The notes: generated by a model from the sequence alone, not told the origin. Numbered from the stretch's first letter, positions 1 to 9,429 are shown. The stretch: DNA of 64,000 nucleotides from Paludibaculum fermentans (GCF_015277775.1 NZ_CP063849.1:6711501-6775500), one strand, 5' to 3'. Translations and numbers: made by a program.

Positions 1-1
1 T

Positions 2-1102
2 TGGAGCCGGTCGTCGGGTGGACGCAAGGTGTTGGATTTTGAAGAGAAGTATGCGGCGCTGACGGGCGCCAAGTATTGCCTGGCCACGATGAACGGGACC
101 AGCGCGCTGATTGCGGCGCTGAACTCCATCGACGTCGGGCCGGGCGATGCGGTGCTGCTGCCCCCGTATACGTTTGTGGCTACGTTGAACGTGCTGCTGA
201 TGCAGCATGCCCTGCCCATCTTCGTCGACTCTGATATCGAAACCTTCCAGATGGACGCGACGAAGCTCGACACGGCGTACACGCAGGAGTGCATCGCCGT
301 GATGCCTGTGCATCTGGGCGGCGCTGCCGTGGACCTGGATGCAGTCATGAACTTTGCGCGGAGGCGGAACCTGAAGCTGGTGGAGGACGCCTGCCAGGCG
401 CACCTGGGTGAATGGAAGGGCCGCAAGGTGGGGTCGTTGGGCGATTGTGGATGCTTCAGCTTCCAGGCTTCAAAGAACCTCAATTGTGGCGAAGGCGGAG
501 CGCTGATCACGAACGACGAAGAGCTGGCGAATCGCGCCTACGCGTTTCACACGAATGGCCGGCCGAAGGAAGTGGGATCGGGCCTGGCCTACTCGCGCAA
601 CGGCGCGAACCTGCGGATGACTGAGTTCCAGGCAGTAATCCTGCTGGCGCAGATGACGCGCCTGGAAGCGCAGTCGCGAGTCCGTGAGGAGAATGCGCGC
701 TATCTGGCCGGGATGCTGGCGAAGATTCCGGGCGTACAGCCTGCCCGGCTGCACGAGGGCTGCACCAGGAATGCCTGGCACCTGTTCATGTTCCGGTATC
801 TGGAAGACGCTGGCGTACCGCGGGCCCAGTTCCTGAAGGCGCTGGGCGGCAAGGGCGTCTCGGCGTCCAGCGGGTATACCCCGCTGAACAAGGAGCCGTT
901 CCTGCTGAAGATGATGGAGGGCCGGCACTACACGCGCATCTACGGGCAGAAGCGCATGAAGCAGTGGCTGGAGCAGAATGAATGCCCGGTGAACGAGCGG
1001 CTGTGCCGTGAAGCGGTATGGCTGCCGCAGACGGTCATGCTGGGGTCGCGCAGCGAGATGGAACGTATCGCCGAGGCGGTGGCGCAGGCCCGCAAAGGCT
1101 GA
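2..1102 (+). CDS. DegT/DnrJ/EryC1/StrS-family PLP aminotransferase (5' partial)
   Basis: PLP-dependent aminotransferase of the sugar/antibiotic aminotransferase family (fold type I), which usually aminates a nucleotide-bound keto-sugar. Counting from the GTG at 29, motifs are NGTSAL near residue 22, VEDACQAHLG near 118 with the PLP-ring Asp, and FSFQASKNLNCGEGG near 143, where Lys149 should be the Schiff-base lysine. The frame is open to the left edge and reads SGGRKV just before that GTG. Family members have such residues upstream, so the true start is probably outside the window. Its stop lies 2 bp from that of the convergent M1 peptidase. The substrate cannot be told; a Gfo/Idh or sugar-modification neighbour may lie to the left. 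Confidence 0.88.
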   Translation, partial: WSRSSGGRKVLDFEEKYAALTGAKYCLATMNGTSALIAALNSIDVGPGDAVLLPPYTFVATLNVLLMQHALPIFVDSDIETFQMDATKLDTAYTQECIAVMPVHLGGAAVDLDAVMNFARRRNLKLVEDACQAHLGEWKGRKVGSLGDCGCFSFQASKNLNCGEGGALITNDEELANRAYAFHTNGRPKEVGSGLAYSRNGANLRMTEFQAVILLAQMTRLEAQSRVREENARYLAGMLAKIPGVQPARLHEGCTRNAWHLFMFRYLEDAGVPRAQFLKALGGKGVSASSGYTPLNKEPFLLKMMEGRHYTRIYGQKRMKQWLEQNECPVNERLCREAVWLPQTVMLGSRSEMERIAEAVAQARKG

Positions 1103-1104
1103 GG

Positions 1105-3522
1105 CTACTTGCGGAAGGCGAGGACTCCGGCTCCGGGTGCAAGCTCCACCTTTGTCGGCGCGGCCTTCAACTTCATGGTGAACGTGGTGGGGTCCGGCCC
1201 GGTGCGGATCCACTTCACAATGGGCTGCGCCTGGCCGGGGATCCGGACTTCGACGGGTAAATCGACGCCAAACTCATCGGTGACTCCGGTTTGCCTGACA
1301 GTGACGGAGAGCTGGATCTGGGGTGCTTTGCCTTTCACGCTGCTGGAGACCTCGAGAGTGGGCACTCCGGTGGAATAGACCCAGTTGTCGAAGAAGTTGT
1401 CGAGTGTGGAGTCGGGTATGCCTTTGGGCGAGAACTCGGCTGCGATGAGCCTGAACTGATCGGTATTGAACGGCTGGTATGAGTAGCGCTTGCGAATGGC
1501 GCCCATCATTGCGAGGAAGTTCGTGTCGCCCATGCGGCGGCGCAGCATGTGGAGAATCCAGGAGCCTTTGTTGTAGACGATGATCCGCCAGGGATCCAGC
1601 GGCGCATCGGTGCGCATGCGCATGCCCCAGGTAATGGGGCCGGTCGATTCCACCGGGATGGCCGATTTGCCTGTGCCCGATAGCATCCGCATTTCGGCTT
1701 TGTACTCGTCCAACGTCGTTTCCAGCGCCTTGGGGCCTTTCTTGCGCTCCAGGATCAGCAGGGCGGAGTAGTTCGCGAAAGCCTCCATCAGCCACTCATC
1801 GTGATAAGTGGCGGCGGTGACGAGATTGCCCCACCATTGATGGGCGGTCTCGTGGGCGTGCAGGATTTCGGAGTAGAACGTGTGCTGCCTCTCGCTTTGC
1901 AGACTCGCCGGGCGCTCCTTTTCGCTCAGGAAGGAGATGGTGGAGAGGTACAGCAGGCCCGGGAAGCCTTGTCCGAAGTTGCCGGGAATGGGGGAGGCTG
2001 TGAGCATCTTCAGCGGCGGCGGTCCGAATTGCGATGACATCCATTCCAGTGACGATGCGATCTCGGTGGCTAGCTCACGCAGGCGGGCCTGTGGGTTGGG
2101 TGTTGGCCCGGGCTGGTTCGTTACCACCTCAGAGACACGCGCGGTGTGTCCGCCCATGGTGCGTGCCAAAGCAGGGGGAAGCACAATGGTGTTGGGCCGC
2201 GCCTGCAGCGCGGTTTCCACCGTGCGATTGGCGTAGACCTGGACTTCGAAGCCGCCACGGGTGACGCCCGCATTCTCATAGGCGCCTACGTTGAAGCCGG
2301 CCAGGCGGACCGGCGTGCTGGTGCGGCGCCGCACGATGCGAAATTCCCCCTCTTCCTTCTCTTCGCCGATGTCACCTGTCGCCACCACCCGCAGTTCCTT
2401 CGGCACGCGGAAGGTGATGTCGAAATTCGTAAAGCCGTACCCGTGGGAGGGGAACCAGTTGGTGCGGGCAGCGACATAAAAGGACATTGTTGCCGGCGGG
2501 CCGGATGACCTTGCCGCTGTGCACGAACTCAAATTCATGGGAAGTGCCTGGCTCCAGGGGTTGCGCCAGGATCACCAGGAACGGATCGTTGGTGCGGCTG
2601 GCGATCAGGTTGGCGCGCATGGACTCCCGGCGGTAGATTTCCAACGGGTTGTCCGTCAACCTTGACGGCCGACACCTCCATTTCCGGCGCCAGTTCAAAC
2701 GACATTGCGCCGGAGACGCGTTGCTGGGGCCGGGCGGTGACGCGGGTGACCACATCGAGGCGGAGGTCCGGCTGCAATTTGGCGTCGATGCGGTAGTTCT
2801 CCATCACGACATCCTCGCGAATCGGCTCCTGTCCCTGGCGATGCTTGCGGTTCTGGAAGCTCGTCCAGACATCGAAACCCAGGACGCCCTTGTTGGAGAC
2901 CCGCCCGAGAATGGTCTCCTCGGGTAAGGTGGCGTCGTACATGAAGTCGAAGTTGTCGAGGGTTTTTGCCGGTGATCGCCGCGTAGAAGAGGCCGCGTTC
3001 GGGCTGCTTGGACAGCAGGTCGAGAACGATGCGGACCTGGAAGCTGGTGCACAGGTTTCTGACGGTGCTGTCGAGCCGGCTGGCGATGATCAAACCCATC
3101 TCAGGGTTCGGCTTGGGGACGCCGTCGCGAATGGCCTTCAGGAACTCCTCGGCTGTGTCATCCGTGAAGATCAGCAGAGCGGACCGGAAGTGTTCATCCA
3201 GATTGGGCGACTCGGTGGCCATCGAGAGCGAGAGGCGCTCGCTTCGATTGGGCGGGCGCACGATCATCTCGGCGTCGTCGGAGGGTTCCGCCGCATAGTA
3301 GATGGCGACCACGCGCCGGCCCGCGACGGGCTTGCCGAAGATGAGAAACCCGTCTGTGAGGTAGATCCTCGTGTCGTCGCGCTGCAGGCTGAGATCGCGG
3401 ACGCGGTAGCAGGCATCGGGATCCAGGGTCATTTCGCGGACGGCTGCGCCGAGCGAGGCCGCGGTTTCGGCGAAGATCCCCGGAATCAGGGCGAGTAGGA
3501 GCAGGCAGACACGCAGAAGCAC
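1105..3522 (-). pseudogene. Secreted M1-type metallopeptidase, interrupted by three frameshifts
   Basis: Read right to left, one protein of about 804 residues is recovered if one base is removed at each of three places: the A5 run at 2963-2967, the CCC at 2646-2648, and the CC/TTTT junction at 2478-2483 (minus-strand bases). The N-terminus has a signal peptide (MLLRVCLLLLALIPGIFA). The pieces then join as AAITG-KTLDNFDFMYD, KVDGQP-LEIYRRESMR and AGNNV-FYVAARTNW. The last and longest open piece (1105 to about 2480) carries the gluzincin zinc site HETAH (about 1840-1854) and the third ligand Glu 19 residues after the second His (DEWLMEAFANY). All catalytic residues are intact, so this is either a sequencing or assembly artefact or a very recent pseudogene. 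If intact it would be a periplasmic aminopeptidase-like enzyme. Confidence 0.8.
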
Positions 3523-3632
3523 GCATCCAGTGTATGCCGCCGCTTTGTCGAGTGGCAGCGGGGGGTGTTAGATGTTACGGAGGTCCGCCGGTGGGCACGG
3601 TGGCGCCGGGCGGTCAAGCTGAGGGGGACGGA

Positions 3633-3659
3633 CGGGCGCCCGCGCTGGGCAGGCGCCCG
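3633..3659 (-). terminator. GC-rich hairpin after the DUF948-like gene
   Basis: An 8-bp perfect inverted repeat (CGGGCGCC / GGCGCCCG) with an 11-nt loop begins 2 bp past the stop of the DUF948-like gene. No U-run follows on the minus strand, so termination is inferred from position only. Confidence 0.4.
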
Positions 3660-3660
3660 A

Positions 3661-4167
3661 TCAGATAAACATCTCTTCGTCGTGCGTGGCCCGGTCGACG
3701 GTGGGTCTGCGGCCCCGCAGAAATGTCTGGACGGCGGCTTTCACTCCAGCCACTACACCGCTGACTTCGCGCACCGGACGCAGCACCCCGCCATGCACCA
3801 CGGAAACGACATCCTGCACGCGCATCAGTACGTCTTCGACGACCAGTTCCACCCGTTCACCCTGGATGCGCAGGTGAGTCGACAGCTCCTGCCGCGCGTT
3901 GTCCAGGTGGGTAAGCTGAGAATCGATTGCCTGCATGATATCCCGGGCCTGCGTCGTGATTTCCTTCACGTCGCGTGTGGCCTCGGTCATCACTTTCTGG
4001 GCCTGAGCCAGAGTCTCCTTTGCCTCAGGAATGAGGGGCGAGACGTCCTGCTGCAGCTTCTTCACCGTACGGTAGATGCCGAGCGAGGCGAGCGCGTTCA
4101 TCAGGAGCGCGATGCTCGAGATCGAGACGGCGCCCGCCATCAAATAAAAAGCCGCGTCCGATTGCAT
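3661..4167 (-). CDS. DUF948-like single-pass membrane protein
   Basis: A 168-residue protein with one N-terminal membrane segment (about residues 7-29). A long amphipathic, probably coiled-coil region follows (about 33-120), rich in A/E/K/Q and with repeated T-x-A-x-D-V/I patterns. The tail is basic and acidic (RGRRPTVDRATHDEE). This layout matches DUF948 (YtxG-like) general-stress proteins. It starts 6 bp after the YtxH-like gene, and such pairs are commonly co-transcribed. The molecular role is unknown; envelope anchoring or chemotaxis-like helical domains are the usual guesses for the family. Confidence 0.7.
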   Translation of the reverse strand: MQSDAAFYLMAGAVSISSIALLMNALASLGIYRTVKKLQQDVSPLIPEAKETLAQAQKVMTEATRDVKEITTQARDIMQAIDSQLTHLDNARQELSTHLRIQGERVELVVEDVLMRVQDVVSVVHGGVLRPVREVSGVVAGVKAAVQTFLRGRRPTVDRATHDEEMFI

Positions 4168-4173
4168 GCGCGA

Positions 4174-4428
4174 TTACACGCCTTCGATAATCTCGTCGCC
4201 CTGGTCGGTTAGCGGAGTTACGGCTTCGACCTTTTCCCGATATGCTGAACGGCCCGCTTCGACCGCGGCCGCCAGTTGTTCCTTCTGCCGGGCAATGGCC
4301 TGCTTGCTCTTATCGAGCAGATCAGTGGCCGAGTCTTTGAGGTCCTCGCTGCGGCGCTTGACGTAATCCTTAGCCTTCGTCGGCCTTCTCGCGCAGAAAA
4401 ATAAGCAGAACTTCTTGTCGTCTTCCAT
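4174..4428 (-). CDS. Shortened YtxH-like protein lacking the membrane segment
   Basis: The ATG at 4428 is preceded by AAGGAG with a 6-nt gap, giving an 84-residue product. Residues from about 20 on (KAKDYVKRRSEDLKDSATD) and the helical C-terminus match the YtxH/gas-vesicle-like family. The usual glycine-zipper transmembrane segment between the N-terminal MEDDKKF and this part is absent. In the neighbouring frame the junction reads LREKADEG then KDYV. So a block of roughly 20 codons looks deleted and a 1-nt insertion restores the frame. The protein as written would be soluble. Divergent from recX and co-directional with the DUF948-like gene. Confidence 0.6.
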   Translation of the reverse strand: MEDDKKFCLFFCARRPTKAKDYVKRRSEDLKDSATDLLDKSKQAIARQKEQLAAAVEAGRSAYREKVEAVTPLTDQGDEIIEGV

Positions 4429-4479
4429 GAGTGCTCCTTGCTGCTTACAGTGTACTCCACGCACAATGAGTACAGGCCC

Positions 4480-5004
4480 ATGCCTATCAAACAGCCGCGC
4501 AAACTCGATGCTGACGAGTTGCGCCATTACGCCATGAAACTGCTCTCGTCGCGAGCGCTTTCCATCGGTGAGTTCAAGGCGAAGCTTCGCCTTCGTGCCG
4601 CCGACCCCGCCTCGATCGACGATATTGTCCTGCAGTTGAAGGAGTATGGCGCGCTGAACGATCAGCGCTATGCCGGCCACTTTGCGGAGACCCGAGCCGG
4701 CAGTGGGGCGGTCGGCAAGCAGCGCGTACTCTCCGACCTCATGCGCAAGAAAGTGGCACCCAAAGTCGCGGAGAAGGCGGCATTGGAGGCCTACGCCGGG
4801 ACCGACGAAGTCGTGTTAGTGGAGCAGTGGCTGGAGCGCAAATACCGCAACCAGGACTTGGGCGCGCTGCTGCAGGAGCCAGCTAAGCTGGCCTCGGTGT
4901 TCCGTCGCTTACGACAGGCCGGGTTCTCGACGAGCCCTTCCATCCGTGTGCTGAAGCGCTACGCCGCCGAGGCTGAGCAACTCGAAGACATGGCCGAAGA
5001 GTAG
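4480..5004 (+). CDS. recX: RecX-family regulatory protein
   Basis: RecX binds RecA filaments and limits recombinase and coprotease activity in the cytosol. The 174-residue product has the tandem three-helix repeats of the family: AMKLLSSRALSIGEFKAKL, then IDDIVLQLKEYGALNDQRYAGHFAETR, then VEQWLERKYRNQDL. I chose the ATG at 4480 (MPIKQPRKLDADELR). The upstream in-frame ATG at 4438 would add 14 residues unlike the family. recA is not adjacent, which is common. Convergent with the YfhO-like gene, 4 bp between stops. Confidence 0.85.
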   Translation: MPIKQPRKLDADELRHYAMKLLSSRALSIGEFKAKLRLRAADPASIDDIVLQLKEYGALNDQRYAGHFAETRAGSGAVGKQRVLSDLMRKKVAPKVAEKAALEAYAGTDEVVLVEQWLERKYRNQDLGALLQEPAKLASVFRRLRQAGFSTSPSIRVLKRYAAEAEQLEDMAEE

Positions 5005-5008
5005 CCGC

Positions 5009-7111
5009 TCATGCGGGACGCCGCAGGGCGAGCAGTGCCAGAAGCAGGGCTACTGCCGTGACGGCCAGGCCGATGCGGAAGGAGGCCGGTGCATAGGTCA
5101 TCTCCACCTGGTGCTTTCCAGGTCCGACGGCGACACCGCGAAATGCCGCGTTGACCATCAACAGTGGAACTGGCCGGCCGTCCACTTTGGCGTGCCAGCC
5201 GGGATAGAACGCTTCGGAGGACACCATCAGGGCAGGCCGGTCGGTCTCGACCGCCAGTGACAGCGACTCAGGCTGGTAGGCCAGGACCTGGACGGTGCCG
5301 CGCGCTTCAGGCTGGAAGTCGGGCAGGGCGCCGGTGGTTTCCAGGACCACCTCGCGCGCGGGGTGGAACTCCGGCGAGCGCAGCCGCTCGATGGATTCCG
5401 CCAGATTTGAGGTCCTGTACACATTGCCGTTGATGGTGAATCGCGGCAGGGCGTCGTCGTTCTCCCAGATGGCATGGCCGTCTACGGAATCCACTTTGTG
5501 AATGGCCGGGCTCCGCAGGAGTTCTGACTTGGAGTCGTTCCAGGCGATCAGGTAGCGCAGGCTCAGCATGTCGAGCAGAGGCGACGCTGGGGTCTTCACC
5601 GGGATGTACCGTTCCCACTCGTGCGCCTCGCCGAAGATCCGGCGCACGGCGAGGACGCGCTCGGACGCAAGCGGTTCATTACCGGAGGCACTGTAAATGC
5701 CCAGCATGGGCGCCGCATTGCCCCACATCTGTGTGGAGTCGATCGCATCGATGCGCCAGGGCGGCGATTGAGCCGTGGTCAGGTCTCGAACCCGTGTCAC
5801 GACACTGCGGCTGCCCTCAAACTCCCGGGCCGAGGTGCGCAGAGCGTCGCCGATGTCTCCCTTGTTCATCGGCCGGCCGGCGCCGGCCCACCACAGATCC
5901 AGTACTGCAATTGAGATGACAACTGCCCGCGTCTGCCAGGTTCGGCGCGCGAGGATGGCTTGGAAGCCGAAGGCAGCCAGCACGGCCAGGCTCAGCGACA
6001 GCACGCACAAGCCGAATTCGTCGTAGAGGGACGAGCGGATGATGCGCGGCAGCCGCGGATAGACAAATCGCATGAACGGCGTGTGTCCACCCATCATGAA
6101 GAGCGCGGCCAGCGTGCCGGTCAGCAGCACGATCTGCCAACGGGCGGCGCGCCACCACCACAGGCTGGCGCAGGCCAACAGCGCGCCCGCCAGGCCGCAG
6201 TAAAAGTAAGCGAACGTGGGATTCCAGGGCAGATGGTAAGTGGAGAAGTCGAAGACGCCGTTCCAGTTGGGCCAGACCAGGGCGCCAAACGCGGTTGGCG
6301 GGATCCCGCCGCCTCCGATGTCGGAGAAGTCTGTCCGTTGGTGGGCGGTGCTCCAGTCGATGAGTTCCTTGGCCGGGACCAGTTGGATCGCGGACAGGGC
6401 CGCGCCCCAGACGCCCCCCATGATCACTTGGGGCGGCAATCGCCAACTGGCGCCCCGCAGCAGGAAGAGGCCCACGGCCAGAACGCCGGCCGACGCGATC
6501 GCCATCATCAGCACGGCCGGGAAGCCTGCCAGGACAATCATCGCGACAGACAGCGCCAGCACGGCCAGCCGGCGCCACGAGAACCGTTCAGCCAATGCAA
6601 ACACCATGGCCCAGGCCAATGGCATCCAGGCGGCGGCAGAGACCGCACCCTGATGCTGCGCCTGGGAGGCGAAGAAAGCGCCAAGCTGGTAGCTCACCCC
6701 GCCGAAGAGTGCCGCGGACCAACCGAGGCGCAGGCGTCGGCACAACAGGTAGGCCAGCCAGCCCGCCAACGCCATGTGCAGCGCGATCAGCCATTCCAGC
6801 ACGTCGTGGACATTGTTCTCGTGAAGCAGCGCGTTGATCGCCGCGAACGGCCAGTTGGGCGGATAGAAGACCTGCGTCTGCAGGTTGGCCGCGAAGGGCA
6901 TGCCGCAGTAGGAGTAGGGATCCCACAAGGGAAGCCGGCCCTCGGCCAGGGAGCGTGCGAAATAGCCGGCCTGCGGCACGTGGTACCCAGGCAGGTCGTA
7001 GGGGATAATCGCTGTTCGCGTGAACAACGCCCGGCTGAAGAACAGCAGTGGCGCGAGCAGCAATACCAGGGCCACCAGGATCCGGCGGAGCCTGATGCTG
7101 CTGCCTGTCAC
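5009..7111 (-). CDS. YfhO-family multi-pass membrane protein
   Basis: A 700-residue integral membrane protein. It starts with a membrane helix (IRLRRILVALVLLLAPLLFF), followed by the family-typical first loop with YHVPQAGYFARSLAEGRLP and CGMPFAANLQTQVFYPPNWP. Many hydrophobic helices run to about residue 410. A soluble beta-rich region follows (about 410-660), then a last membrane helix at the C-terminus (GLAVTAVALLLALLALRR). YfhO proteins resemble GT-C glycosyltransferases and in Firmicutes help glycosylate lipoteichoic acid; the role in Acidobacteriota is unknown. It begins 2 bp after the FAH-family gene and is the last gene of a seven-gene minus-strand run. Confidence 0.8.
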   Translation of the reverse strand: MTGSSIRLRRILVALVLLLAPLLFFSRALFTRTAIIPYDLPGYHVPQAGYFARSLAEGRLPLWDPYSYCGMPFAANLQTQVFYPPNWPFAAINALLHENNVHDVLEWLIALHMALAGWLAYLLCRRLRLGWSAALFGGVSYQLGAFFASQAQHQGAVSAAAWMPLAWAMVFALAERFSWRRLAVLALSVAMIVLAGFPAVLMMAIASAGVLAVGLFLLRGASWRLPPQVIMGGVWGAALSAIQLVPAKELIDWSTAHQRTDFSDIGGGGIPPTAFGALVWPNWNGVFDFSTYHLPWNPTFAYFYCGLAGALLACASLWWWRAARWQIVLLTGTLAALFMMGGHTPFMRFVYPRLPRIIRSSLYDEFGLCVLSLSLAVLAAFGFQAILARRTWQTRAVVISIAVLDLWWAGAGRPMNKGDIGDALRTSAREFEGSRSVVTRVRDLTTAQSPPWRIDAIDSTQMWGNAAPMLGIYSASGNEPLASERVLAVRRIFGEAHEWERYIPVKTPASPLLDMLSLRYLIAWNDSKSELLRSPAIHKVDSVDGHAIWENDDALPRFTINGNVYRTSNLAESIERLRSPEFHPAREVVLETTGALPDFQPEARGTVQVLAYQPESLSLAVETDRPALMVSSEAFYPGWHAKVDGRPVPLLMVNAAFRGVAVGPGKHQVEMTYAPASFRIGLAVTAVALLLALLALRRPA

Positions 7112-7113
7112 CG

Positions 7114-7959
7114 CTATTCCACCATGGCGGCTTCGTTCACCAGCACCCCGATGGACGGGGCGCTGATGGTCACCACATCGCCAGGAGCCAGTGCGGCCTC
7201 CTGCGTCACAATGATGCCCGTGCCCGTGAGCACGACACTGCTGGCCGGTACGGCGTTGGCCTTCAGCAGGTACTCCACCAGCGTTTCGATCTTACGGCCG
7301 AGTTTCGAGGTGGAAGTGCTGCCGTCGAACAGGGTCTGCTCGCCGCGCTGGATGGTGCAGCGCATGTCCAGCGAATAAGGATCCTTCAACTCATCCGGAG
7401 TCACGAACCAAGGGCCCAGCGAGCAGCAGGCCGTGTACACCTTCGATTGCGGCAGGTAGAGCGGATTCTCGCGTTCTATATCCCAGGCCGAGACGTCGTT
7501 GGCCAGCGTGTAGCCCAGGACCTTTCCCTTGGATCCAAGCAGAACGGCCAATTCCGGTTCCGGCGCCGTGAACTTCGAATCGGACCGGATGCCGATGGGC
7601 ATATTGGTGCCGACGCAGACGCGCGATGTGCCCTTGAAGAAGATTTCGGGCCGCGCCGCCGTGAACACGTGACGGTAGAAGCCTTCGCGCGTATTGTGCT
7701 CGGCGTCGCGGAAGCTGGCGCTCATCTCGTAGGTACAGCCGCAGGCCCACACCTCGCGCGGTTCCACGGGGATCGCAGGATCAATGTGCTCGGCGGCCCG
7801 CACCGCGTAGCGGCCGGCCAGTTCCGTCAGGGGAGTGCCATCGCGTTCCGACCGCTCGATCAGTTCGCGCAGTGTGTAGCCAGGAATGGGGCGCGCCAGG
7901 CCGCCTTCGAACAACGCGGCCGTCAGGCGGCCCTGCCACCAAACTTGTCCAAGTTTCAT
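7114..7959 (-). CDS. Fumarylacetoacetate-hydrolase-family protein, probable 2-keto-3-deoxy-pentonate dehydratase
   Basis: A 281-residue FAH-superfamily enzyme. The metal site is visible as PEPE (Glu134, Glu136) and ND near 155, followed by SAWDIERENPLYLPQSK. That ENPLYLPQ-K-Y block is the one I associate with 2-keto-3-deoxy-arabinonate/xylonate dehydratases (archaeal KdaD and Caulobacter XylX type) rather than with fumarylacetoacetase. Those enzymes dehydrate the sugar acid to alpha-ketoglutarate semialdehyde. The gene directly upstream (15 bp) is a dehydrogenase that could oxidise exactly that product, which supports the reading. Family membership is firm; the substrate is inference. Confidence 0.8.
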   Translation of the reverse strand: MKLGQVWWQGRLTAALFEGGLARPIPGYTLRELIERSERDGTPLTELAGRYAVRAAEHIDPAIPVEPREVWACGCTYEMSASFRDAEHNTREGFYRHVFTAARPEIFFKGTSRVCVGTNMPIGIRSDSKFTAPEPELAVLLGSKGKVLGYTLANDVSAWDIERENPLYLPQSKVYTACCSLGPWFVTPDELKDPYSLDMRCTIQRGEQTLFDGSTSTSKLGRKIETLVEYLLKANAVPASSVVLTGTGIIVTQEAALAPGDVVTISAPSIGVLVNEAAMVE

Positions 7960-7974
7960 CTGTTTCCTGATCGC

Positions 7975-9420
7975 CTAGTATTTGATGTAAACGGTCTTGT
8001 GGTCGCTATAGAACTCCAGCGCGGCCGGGCCCTGTTCCTTGGGTCCGAAGCTCGAGTCCTTGCTGCCGCCGAACGGCAGCTGATACTCGACACCGGCGCT
8101 GGGCAGGTTCACCGTCACCAGACCCGCTTCGATGCCGTAAATGTACTCGAACATGCGCGAAAGGTTTGTGGTCTGCAGCGAGGCAGAGAGCCCGAAATCG
8201 CTGCCGTTCGCCAACTGCATCGCGTGCTGGAAGTCGCGCGCCTTCAGGATAGCCATCACCGGTCCGAAGATCTCTTCCCGCGCAATCACCATTTCTTCGG
8301 TGACATCCGCGAAAACCGTCGGCTCGACGAAGTAGCCCTTGTCGTAGTCGCCACCCGTCAGCCGGTTGCCGCCGCACAAAGGTTCACCGGCCTCCTTGCG
8401 GCCGATTTCGATGTAACGCAGCACCGTGTTCATCTGGCCTTCGTCGACGCACGGGCCGATGTCGATGCCGGCCTGCATTCCGTTGCCGACTTTCAGCTTC
8501 TTCGTGCGCTCCACCACGGCCGCCACGAACTTGTCATAGATGCCTTCTTCCACGATCACGCGGGAGGTGGCGGTGCACTTCTGGCCGGTCGAGAAAAACG
8601 TCGCGTTCACGCAGTTTTCCACGGCTGAGGCGAAGTCGGCGTCGGCCAGCACGATGGTGGGGTTCTTGCCGCCCATTTCGAGCTGGATGCGCAGGTGCCG
8701 CTTCGACGCTTCGGCATGAATCCAGTTGCCGATCTCGCAGGAGCCGGTGAAGCTGATGGCTTTGATCGGCTTCGCATTCACGATCGCCGCGCCCAGCGTT
8801 CCGCCGCTGCCGCCCACAAAATTCACGACGCCCTTGGGGACGCCCGCCTCGTGACAGGCTTCAATGATGCGCCAGGCGCTGAGCGGAGCGGCCGAGGCCG
8901 GCTTCATCACTACGGTGTTGCCGCAGATCAGCGCGGGCGCCAGCTTCCAGGCAGGAATGGCGCTGGGGAAATTCCACGGCGTGATCAGGCCCACGACGCC
9001 CACGGGCTTGCGCAGGGCGAACATGTGGACGCGGTCGCGTTCGCTGGGGGCCATGACGCCCGCCATGCGTGAGCCCTCGCCCGCGAAGTAGCGGAAGATG
9101 TTGATCGACCGCCGGACCTCACCCTTCGCCTCCGGCAGCGTCTTGCCTTCCTCCCGCGTCATCTCGGCGCTGATCTGTTCAAACTTCCGGTCGAGGATGT
9201 CGGCGATCTTGTACAGCAGCGCTCCGCGGGCCGGGCCGCTCATGGCAGACCACGCCGGCAGCGCGTTCTGCGCCGCTTCGGCTGCGCGCTGGATATCCTC
9301 AGCCGAACCCTTGCCATGCAGTCCGACAACTTCGCTGGTATCCGCCGGATTGCGATTCTCGAAAGTGGGCCCTTCGACCCACGCGCCGTCGATGTAATTC
9401 GGAAAGATGGGTGTGCTCAT
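7975..9420 (-). CDS. NAD(P)-dependent aldehyde dehydrogenase, probably alpha-ketoglutarate-semialdehyde type
   Basis: A full-length 481-residue ALDH. Visible motifs are PWNFP (Asn150, oxyanion hole), FTGS (225-228, cofactor), LEMGGKNP (general base Glu248) and FFSTGQKCTATSR (nucleophile Cys282). The overall sequence resembles the 2,5-dioxovalerate dehydrogenase / succinate-semialdehyde group. The FAH-family dehydratase 15 bp downstream suggests oxidation of alpha-ketoglutarate semialdehyde to alpha-ketoglutarate, the last step of non-phosphorylating pentose or sugar-acid breakdown. It starts 9 bp after lemA. Succinate semialdehyde or another aldehyde remains possible. Confidence 0.87.
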   Translation of the reverse strand: MSTPIFPNYIDGAWVEGPTFENRNPADTSEVVGLHGKGSAEDIQRAAEAAQNALPAWSAMSGPARGALLYKIADILDRKFEQISAEMTREEGKTLPEAKGEVRRSINIFRYFAGEGSRMAGVMAPSERDRVHMFALRKPVGVVGLITPWNFPSAIPAWKLAPALICGNTVVMKPASAAPLSAWRIIEACHEAGVPKGVVNFVGGSGGTLGAAIVNAKPIKAISFTGSCEIGNWIHAEASKRHLRIQLEMGGKNPTIVLADADFASAVENCVNATFFSTGQKCTATSRVIVEEGIYDKFVAAVVERTKKLKVGNGMQAGIDIGPCVDEGQMNTVLRYIEIGRKEAGEPLCGGNRLTGGDYDKGYFVEPTVFADVTEEMVIAREEIFGPVMAILKARDFQHAMQLANGSDFGLSASLQTTNLSRMFEYIYGIEAGLVTVNLPSAGVEYQLPFGGSKDSSFGPKEQGPAALEFYSDHKTVYIKY

Positions 9421-9429
9421 GGTCAGTCT

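Noticed and set aside
5960-7378. Long open frame (472 codons) on the plus strand opposite the YfhO-like gene
   Set aside because: It is antisense to a real gene and its translation is low-complexity Gln/Gly/Arg-rich, typical of high-GC shadows.
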